Below, in pieces: positions 4,847 through 9,897 of a stretch of 9,897 nucleotides of DNA. The position numbers were made by a program, and so were the translations under genes. The stretch spans positions 1-9,897 of the forward strand of contig DJNB01000040.1 of NCBI GenBank assembly GCA_002435545.1, given 5' to 3'. Every line of letters starts with the position of its first letter. Position 1 is the first letter of the stretch. Source of the DNA: Lachnoclostridium sp. UBA6475. Lineage in GTDB: Bacteria; Bacillota; Clostridia; Lachnospirales; Lachnospiraceae. A model generated the notes under the pieces. That model was not told the origin of the DNA, did no database searches, and was given only the letters and a program-made list of their open reading frames with translations.

Positions 4847-5857
4847 ATGGAAGGTATTAAGAAGAGTGCAGCAGTATTTTTAGTGTTATTAAGTGTTTTC
4901 ATGACGTTTGGGTGCCAAAAGCAGGAGGAAAGTGAGAAACCTGCGGCAAATAAACAAAGCGAGACGGTTTCCACGCAAGAAGAACCGCAGGAAAAAGTAG
5001 TGTCGCTTCCTGAAAGTATTGGCACGGCAGAAAGCCTTATTACGGTTGGCACAACAGAGCAGAATGAGCCATTGTTATATACGATCGGACAAAATGGCAA
5101 AACGTATTTTTATAAGAAATATGTTCTTCAAGACGGAAAATGGGCAGGCGAACAGGCAGAATTTCAAGATTCGTGTTACGAAGAAAACAGCAAAATGATT
5201 GTACAGAGAATCTTTGCAAATCATAATTATCTGTATTTGGTTACGGCTGTTATATTGGATCAGGAAAAAAATACGTATAACTTGTTTTTGTACCGGTATG
5301 ATAAAGAGAAGAATAAGTTGAAAAAAATAAACTTTGATAAGCTGTCCTATGAGGATAAAGATACGAAAACAAAAAGTGAGATATTTGATTTGCATTTTAT
5401 AGACGACAATAATTTTACAGCGGCATATACATCGGGAAAAGTTATCCGTTATAACCTGTCAACAAAGGAAACGAAAGAATTTGAACATCCAATATATGGA
5501 AATTTCTGCGTTGCTGACGATATGCTGTATTCCAGTGATATGGCGAAAAAGAATCTCATTATGTTGAACTTGCAGTCGGATTCTATCGACGAAAAAATAG
5601 CGATAGATCTGGGGCAGAATAACTATAGTTTTTGTACATATAACGATGAAATATATATGGTATGCAAGAGCGGAATATATGCATTAGATGGAAATGAAGC
5701 GGTAAAAAAAGTGGATGGAAAAGTATTTTCTACCTATGTTATTGATGAGAATTCAGCAGTGCTTGCATTGAGCAGAGATACAGATTATTTTTACGTGCTT
5801 TTTACCCAGGGGAATTCTTATAAAATGTACTCATATACTGCAGGAGAGGAAAATTAA
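4847..5857 (+). CDS. Putative surface lipoprotein, beta-propeller-like
   Basis: 336 residues. The N-terminus is a short basic n-region (MEGIKK), a hydrophobic core and TFGC, a slightly unusual lipobox with Thr at -3, so Cys23 is the likely lipidated residue. A Glu/Lys/Gln/Ser-rich linker (about 24-55) follows, as in Gram-positive lipoproteins. The remainder is a series of beta-rich blocks with pairs such as HNYLYLV..LFLYRYDKEKNKL, GKVIRYNLSTKETKEF, DMLYSSDMAKKNLIMLNL, DEIYMVCKSGIYAL and DYFYVLF..YKMYSY. These resemble degenerate propeller blades, perhaps six; no family is recognised. It would sit on the outer face of the membrane. The ribosome binding site is mediocre (GAAGAAGGGCGG upstream). 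The stop at 5855-5857 is two bases from the next ATG, so it is translationally coupled to the first leucine-rich repeat gene, which suggests joint function at the surface. Confidence 0.82.
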   Translation: MEGIKKSAAVFLVLLSVFMTFGCQKQEESEKPAANKQSETVSTQEEPQEKVVSLPESIGTAESLITVGTTEQNEPLLYTIGQNGKTYFYKKYVLQDGKWAGEQAEFQDSCYEENSKMIVQRIFANHNYLYLVTAVILDQEKNTYNLFLYRYDKEKNKLKKINFDKLSYEDKDTKTKSEIFDLHFIDDNNFTAAYTSGKVIRYNLSTKETKEFEHPIYGNFCVADDMLYSSDMAKKNLIMLNLQSDSIDEKIAIDLGQNNYSFCTYNDEIYMVCKSGIYALDGNEAVKKVDGKVFSTYVIDENSAVLALSRDTDYFYVLFTQGNSYKMYSYTAGEEN

Positions 5858-5859
5858 AT

Positions 5860-7161
5860 ATGAAAAAAAGATACCATATTTTAGTGACAGCAGTATGCTT
5901 TTGTCTCACCTTATTAATGGCAGCATCAACCAATGTCTCCGCATCAGCAGAAAGTGAGAAGTCAAAAGCAGACTCAAAATGGGAGACACATAGATCAATT
6001 ACAATTTCTTCCAATGGTGTAAAGTATTATGCCTATTTGTCAAAGGATAAAAAGGAAAGCTGGATCTACAAAATAGATCCGGTCAAGAAAGTAAAAAAAC
6101 TGGTAATTCCGAAAAAAATAAAGGCTGCTTCGGTAACCCGCATCGGCTTTGGAGCGGAATTATATGCTGACGGGTCGGACTATTTTGTCAGTGTATTTGG
6201 GGATTCCTTAGAGCCTTGGCATGACCTTTATGGAACACATTTAAAAAAGAAAAATGCGATTACGGAGATTGTATTTCCAAAAACGGTGAAGGATATTGAG
6301 ATAGGAGCGTTTTCCGGCATGAAGCGGTTAGAAAAGGTTCATATACCGGACAAAGTGAAGACGATTCCGAGGTATTCTTTTTCCGCGTGTGACTCTTTGA
6401 AGGAAGTTAAATTTCCAAAAAATTTACGTGAAATCGATACCAATGCGTTTGCTGTGAGTTTTCAGATCAAAAGCCTTTCTATTTCCAAAGGCGCTAAAAA
6501 ATATACGGTTGATAACGATATTTTGATTGATAAAACAAAAAAGTGCATGGTGTGGGTTGCTTCGGGAAAAAAGAATGTAACCATTCCGGACCGCGTTACA
6601 AGTATAGCGGATTATGCATTTCAAGCATCACGAGCGAAGACCGTTCATATTCCTAAATCCATAAAGGACATTGGGAAAGAAGCATTGACCGCCAAAAAGA
6701 TCCGGAATGTCAGTCTGGATGGAGACAATCCTGTGTATGCGATGAAGAATCATTGTATTTATACGAAAAAGGATGGGACACTTGTGGCAGTTCTGGTGAA
6801 AGGGCTGAAAATACAAATTCCGAACAGTGTAAAAGTTATGGGAGAGAATGTTTCTGTCATGGGTAAGCTGGAGGCAGATGACGATGAAATTGTTGATGAT
6901 GAAAAACGATTTTCTGTGCACATTCCTTCTTCGGTGGAAAAAGTGATTGAACGCTGGATGTTTTTTGATCTTTCCGTTGAAGTTTATTTTCATGGAAAGA
7001 AGCCGCCCAAAATAGAGAGTAAATATTCCGGAAGTGAATATACGGCGCTTCCAATTAATAACACAGTTTATGTGCCAAAGGGGACAAAGAAAACGTATAT
7101 TAAATGGGCAAAAGACCGTGACGGATTGACCTGGGAAGATCTGCATGTGTTTGATGAGTAA
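5860..7161 (+). CDS. Secreted BspA-like leucine-rich repeat (LRR_5) protein, copy 1
   Basis: 433 residues. A classic signal peptide (MKKRYHILVTAVCFCLTLLM, cleavage likely after SASA at about 30) is followed by a Lys/Ser linker. The body has BspA-type repeats of the form I-x-I-P-x-x-V-x-x-I-x-x-x-A-F, for example ITEIVFPKTVKDIEIGAF (134-151), VHIPDKVKTIPRYSF (160-174), VKFPKNLREIDTNAF (183-197), VTIPDRVTSIADYAF (240-254) and VHIPKSIKDIGKEAL (262-276). A late block (VHIPSSVEKVIERWMF, 353-368) follows an acidic stretch EADDDEIVDDE (338-348). The C-terminus is YVPKGTKKTYIKWAKDRDGL.., with no LPXTG or other anchor seen. Such proteins in gut bacteria and oral anaerobes are linked to adhesion or protein binding (family knowledge); the partner here is unknown. 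GAGGAAAA inside the end of the lipoprotein gene serves as ribosome binding site. A close paralogue lies directly downstream. Confidence 0.88.
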   Translation: MKKRYHILVTAVCFCLTLLMAASTNVSASAESEKSKADSKWETHRSITISSNGVKYYAYLSKDKKESWIYKIDPVKKVKKLVIPKKIKAASVTRIGFGAELYADGSDYFVSVFGDSLEPWHDLYGTHLKKKNAITEIVFPKTVKDIEIGAFSGMKRLEKVHIPDKVKTIPRYSFSACDSLKEVKFPKNLREIDTNAFAVSFQIKSLSISKGAKKYTVDNDILIDKTKKCMVWVASGKKNVTIPDRVTSIADYAFQASRAKTVHIPKSIKDIGKEALTAKKIRNVSLDGDNPVYAMKNHCIYTKKDGTLVAVLVKGLKIQIPNSVKVMGENVSVMGKLEADDDEIVDDEKRFSVHIPSSVEKVIERWMFFDLSVEVYFHGKKPPKIESKYSGSEYTALPINNTVYVPKGTKKTYIKWAKDRDGLTWEDLHVFDE

Positions 7162-7203
7162 CAATATAGATAAAACAAATTCTTAAATACGGAGGAGAAA
7201 ATT

Positions 7204-8517
7204 ATGAGACAAAAAAACAGATATTTTATTTTGGTGACAGCAGTATGTTTCTGCCTTTGCCTGTTGATGGCAGTATCCACCGGCACTTCTGTGTCGGCAG
7301 CCGGCGGAAAAAAGAAATTGAAAACAAAGTGGCAGATTGATAAAAAGATTGTTATTTCCAAAAAAGATGTAAAATATTATGCCTGCTTGTCTAAAAATAA
7401 AAAGGAAAGCTGGATTTACAAGATACAATTGAAGAAAAAAGTAAAAAAATTACAGATTCCGAAGACGATAAAGCGTGCTCCGGTAACGCGGATTGGTTTT
7501 GGAAAGGAATTATATGGAACAGGATCCGAATGGGAGTGCTATAAAAATGTATTTGGTGATCGCTTAGAGCCTTGGCACGGATGGTACGGAACGGATTCCG
7601 TGAGAAAAAATGCCATTACAGAAATGACACTTCCAAAGACGTTAAAGGTGATAGAGTCAGCAAGTTTTTGCGGTATGCAGCAGCTGAAAAGTATTAAAAT
7701 TCCGGATAAAGTGCAGAAGATCAGCCGCTATTCCCTGGCGGCATGTCCGGCGCTGCGAAGCGTTTCATTTCCGGCAAATATGAGTGAAATAGACTGTTAC
7801 GCATTTGACAAAACCACGAATGTCTGGGCACTTTCGATAAAAGAAAATGCAAAAAAATACAGCGTATTTGATGGCTTTTTATTAACGAAGTCAGGCACAC
7901 ATTTGGTTTGGACAGCCTCGGCAAAGGAAAATGTGGTGATCCCTAATACCGTGGCAAGCATTGGTCAAAATGCGCTTTTGGCTTCGCAGGCAAGCCGGCT
8001 TACGATTCCCAATACGGTGACTAAAATCGGAAACGAAGCGTTATCTGCTTCAAAACTGCAGAATGTTGTGCTGCAGCCCGGAAATGAAAAATATGAAATG
8101 CAGGATAATTGTCTCTATACGAAAGAGGAAAAGATGCTTGTGGGCGTGCTGATAACCGGGTTAAAAATCCAGATTTCCGATAAGGTCAAGATCATGGGCG
8201 AATATGTTTCGGTTATGGGCAGCATGGAATTGGAAGACGATAACGATACAGGCATTGAGGAGAAAGAGGGATTTTCTGTGCATATTCCGGCATCCGTAGA
8301 AAAAGTGATAGATCACTGGATGTTTTTTGGAAGCAAAGCAGAGGTTTATTTTTATGGCAAGAAACCACCGGTGATCCAAAGCAAAGTCAAAGGTTCCGTA
8401 TACACGGCACTTCCTACATGGAATAAAGTTTATGTTCCCAAAGGAACGGAAAATACCTACATTAAATGGGCAAAAGACCGTGACGGTCTGACCTGGAATG
8501 ATTTGCAGGAGTTTTGA
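7204..8517 (+). CDS. Secreted BspA-like leucine-rich repeat protein, copy 2 (tandem paralogue)
   Basis: 437 residues, collinear with the preceding gene from the signal peptide (LVTAVCFCLCLLMAVSTG) to the C-terminus. In the last aligned stretch, from ALP(I/T) to the final VF/EF, 28 of 36 residues are identical by my count. It keeps the same repeat positions (LPKTLKVIESASF, IPDKVQKISRYSL, FPANMSEIDCYAF, IPNTVASIGQNAL, IPNTVTKIGNEAL, IPASVEKVIDHWMF) and the same acidic insert (ELEDDNDTGIEEKE). It differs by a short insertion near SEWECYKN and by scattered substitutions, so the pair is an old duplication rather than a recent copy. GGAGGAG at 7191-7197 precedes the ATG; only 42 bases without a terminator separate it from copy 1. 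Secretion is predicted and no wall anchor is seen. Ligand specificity may have diverged between the copies (inference). Confidence 0.88.
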   Translation: MRQKNRYFILVTAVCFCLCLLMAVSTGTSVSAAGGKKKLKTKWQIDKKIVISKKDVKYYACLSKNKKESWIYKIQLKKKVKKLQIPKTIKRAPVTRIGFGKELYGTGSEWECYKNVFGDRLEPWHGWYGTDSVRKNAITEMTLPKTLKVIESASFCGMQQLKSIKIPDKVQKISRYSLAACPALRSVSFPANMSEIDCYAFDKTTNVWALSIKENAKKYSVFDGFLLTKSGTHLVWTASAKENVVIPNTVASIGQNALLASQASRLTIPNTVTKIGNEALSASKLQNVVLQPGNEKYEMQDNCLYTKEEKMLVGVLITGLKIQISDKVKIMGEYVSVMGSMELEDDNDTGIEEKEGFSVHIPASVEKVIDHWMFFGSKAEVYFYGKKPPVIQSKVKGSVYTALPTWNKVYVPKGTENTYIKWAKDRDGLTWNDLQEF

Positions 8518-8527
8518 GGAGTGAAAT

Positions 8528-9229
8528 ATGATTCTTTTTGATATTGATAACACGCTTGTCGATTATAGTAAGAGTGAAAGTGAAACAATACGCTTTATTA
8601 TGGACAAGTATGGTTTGAAAGTGGATCAATATGGAAAATATTGGAAGGATGTTTCGAAGAAATACTTTACAAAATATTTACGGCAGGAGATGTCCTTTCA
8701 GGAGCAGGGGGCGCAGCGTATCCGGGAACTGTTTGAGCAGGGTGGCAGGGTCTTGTCTTTGGAAGCGTCAGAAAATATTTTCTTTGAGTATAAAGAAAAG
8801 TTGGAACGAAACTGGGTTCTATTTGATGATGTAATTCCGTGCTTGGAAAAACTCAATACAGTAAACAAAGGAATTGCAAGTAATGGACAGGCGGAGCAGC
8901 AAAACCGTAAGCTGCAGCGAACAGGAATTGACTCGTATTTCTCTGTAAAAAAATATGCCAGCGAAATGCACTGTGCAAAACCGGATCTTCAATTCTTCGA
9001 AAGTTTAAAGAAATCCTGCGGAAAAGGGGATTTTGTATATGTCGGAGATGATCTGCAGACCGATATTTATCCGTGTATGGAAGTGGGAATAAAGGCAATC
9101 TGGGTTAATCGAGAGGGGAAAAAAGTGCCGGAAGGAGTGACTGCGGTTCGCGGGTTGGGAGAGTTGAATATAGAAAAAGAGGAGGTATCCCCATATGCCG
9201 GAATTATGGGACGTATACGACAAAAATAG
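8528..9229 (+). CDS. HAD-superfamily hydrolase, YjjG/YfnB-like phosphatase
   Basis: 233 residues, cytoplasmic. All four HAD motifs are present: FDIDNTL at the N-terminus (nucleophile Asp5, acid/base Asp7), ASNG (Ser118), Lys151 in AKPDLQFF, and VGDDLQTD (Asp174/Asp175, Asp179). The helical cap lies between residues about 15 and 95. The layout and the immediate DIDNT start match the YjjG/YfnB group, some of which dephosphorylate pyrimidine nucleoside monophosphates, including damaged or non-canonical ones; the actual substrate cannot be read from sequence. GAGGAG (8516-8521) overlaps the stop codon of the leucine-rich repeat gene and lies 6 bases before the ATG, so the gene is cotranscribed with it and probably translationally coupled. 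Its 3' end overlaps the Nudix gene by 35 bases. No defect is seen. Confidence 0.9.
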   Translation: MILFDIDNTLVDYSKSESETIRFIMDKYGLKVDQYGKYWKDVSKKYFTKYLRQEMSFQEQGAQRIRELFEQGGRVLSLEASENIFFEYKEKLERNWVLFDDVIPCLEKLNTVNKGIASNGQAEQQNRKLQRTGIDSYFSVKKYASEMHCAKPDLQFFESLKKSCGKGDFVYVGDDLQTDIYPCMEVGIKAIWVNREGKKVPEGVTAVRGLGELNIEKEEVSPYAGIMGRIRQK

Positions 9230-9701
9230 AAACATTACAGGCAAAACAATAGCACGCGGAGAGTTTATGACAGAGGACGAATATCACTTAGTTGTTCAAG
9301 TGTGGATAAAAAACGATGAAAATAAATGGCTTATTTCAAAACGTGCAGCGACAAAGAGTCAGGCGCTTAAGTGGGAGGCGACAGGCGGTTCCGTGCTGGC
9401 AGGTGAAGAGAGTAAAGACGGCGCATTGCGCGAGGTGAAAGAAGAATTGGGGATATCGCTTGATCCCGAAAGCGGGTATTTGTTTCGGTCGTTTCAGAGA
9501 GAGAAGTTTACGTGGGAAAATCCCGGCTTTTTGGATGTGTGGGTATTTAAAGACAATACGTTGATTGAAGATGTCGTTTTGCAGCAGGAGGAAACGATAG
9601 ATGCAAAATGGATGACGGCGGAAGAAATCGTGGAACTTATTGAAAAAGGGGAGTTTGTGCCGTTTGGAAAGGATGCATACTATCCGGAATTATTTGCATA
9701 A
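9195..9701 (+). CDS. Nudix hydrolase
   Basis: 168 residues. A complete Nudix box G-x5-E-x7-REVxEExGI spans Gly65 to Ile87 (GSVLAGE..REVKEELGI), the metal-binding diphosphatase motif. The N-terminus (ELWDVYDKNRNITGK, then a short strand HLVVQVWI) resembles the YfcD/IDI-like Nudix group, whose members act on nucleoside diphosphates or related compounds; the substrate is undetermined. AGGAGG at 9180-9185, 9 bases before the ATG, lies within the coding end of the HAD gene, which supports this start and the 35-base overlap in a different frame. Coupling to a HAD phosphatase makes a joint clean-up role on nucleotides plausible: Nudix cleaves the diphosphate and HAD the remaining monophosphate (inference). 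It is the last gene of the rightward string. Confidence 0.92.
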   Translation: MPELWDVYDKNRNITGKTIARGEFMTEDEYHLVVQVWIKNDENKWLISKRAATKSQALKWEATGGSVLAGEESKDGALREVKEELGISLDPESGYLFRSFQREKFTWENPGFLDVWVFKDNTLIEDVVLQQEETIDAKWMTAEEIVELIEKGEFVPFGKDAYYPELFA

Positions 9702-9706
9702 AAATA

Positions 9707-9757
9707 GACCCCCGGCCAAAATGGAAATGACGCTTCCATCGCAGCCGGGGGTCTTTT
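9707..9757. terminator. Strong bidirectional terminator between convergent genes
   Basis: GACCCCCGGC (9707-9716) and GCCGGGGGTC (9744-9753) form a 10-bp GC-rich stem, with an inner stem ATGGAA (9721-9726) / TTCCAT (9734-9739). TTTT follows on the plus strand and TATTTTT on the minus strand. It begins 6 bases after the Nudix stop and lies just beyond the end of the leftward aldo/keto reductase gene. Confidence 0.93.
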
Positions 9758-9774
9758 AATAGGATAAGTTATTT

Positions 9775-9897
9775 TTAAACAATGCTCATAAACCATTCGA
9801 CGGTTGCCGGGTCGTGATGTGAGAAAAACAGACTTTTTCCGGTGTCGAGAGCTTCAATTTTTTTCATTTCTTCCTCGTTTAATGAAAAGTCAAAGAT
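9775..9897 (-). CDS. Aldo/keto reductase, C-terminal fragment (partial)
   Basis: A minus-strand frame enters from the right edge and ends at TAA (9777-9775), giving 40 residues: IFDFSLNEEEMKKI, then ALDTGKSLFFSHHDP, then ATVEWFMSIV. The FxLxxEEMxxIxALDTGKSLFFSHHDP pattern is the C-terminal signature I know from bacterial aldo/keto reductases of the 2,5-diketo-D-gluconate reductase type, NADPH-dependent (alpha/beta)8-barrel enzymes of the cytoplasm. The catalytic tetrad lies outside the window. It converges on the Nudix gene across the terminator at 9707-9757 and is unrelated to the rightward string. Confidence 0.85.
   Translation of the reverse strand: MFDFSLNEEEMKKIEALDTGKSLFFSHHDPATVEWFMSIV

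Noticed and set aside
6628..7164. 178-residue minus-strand frame opposite the first leucine-rich repeat gene, and the similar 8161-8553 frame opposite the second
   Set aside because: Both are antisense shadows of conserved, well-supported coding sequence; their resemblance to each other follows from the paralogy of the sense genes.
5860..8517. Tandem paralogues considered as a mobile or recombining cassette
   Set aside because: No inverted repeats, integrase, or long identical DNA blocks were seen; the copies are well diverged, which fits old duplication.
1..9897. CRISPR array, tRNA, rRNA, riboswitch or insertion sequence
   Set aside because: No regularly spaced repeats, cloverleaf, conserved riboswitch core or transposase frame was recognised in the window.

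Overview
The window looks like chromosomal DNA of a low- to mid-GC Gram-positive (Firmicutes). A gut clostridium of the Lachnospiraceae type is my best guess. The support is strong AGGAGG-type ribosome binding sites, TTGNNN-17-TATAAT promoters, a class A PBP with a long Ser/Thr/Gly/Asp-rich tail, a GAAC-N4-GTTC LexA box of the Gram-positive type, and BspA-like leucine-rich repeat proteins. The taxonomic placement is inference.

Left part (1-3540): the tail of an unrecognised gene, then a complete bifunctional penicillin-binding protein with a symmetric terminator, then a transcription factor that joins an AraC-type DNA-binding domain to a shortened GGDEF domain.

Middle part (3540-4446) has no ordinary long gene but is dense. 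A strong promoter drives a small two-helix membrane protein whose frame is broken at a run of seven T. After it comes what reads as a complete type I toxin-antitoxin locus. A 27-residue holin-like toxin lies on the minus strand (4153-4236), and a convergent antisense RNA starts from a consensus promoter on the plus strand (about 4062-4164). The toxin promoter (17-base spacer) carries a perfect GAACAAATGTTC LexA/SOS box over its -35 and spacer. None of this small-scale machinery appears as a long reading frame, and it is the most interesting content of the window.

Right part (4368-9757): a consensus promoter starts a rightward gene string. It encodes a three-helix membrane protein, a lipoprotein, two tandem paralogous secreted leucine-rich repeat proteins, a YjjG-type HAD phosphatase and a Nudix hydrolase whose start lies inside the HAD gene. 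The string ends at a strong two-way terminator. The first three products after the membrane protein would be surface or secreted, and the last two are cytoplasmic nucleotide/phosphate hydrolases. A leftward aldo/keto reductase gene enters from the right edge and converges on the same terminator.
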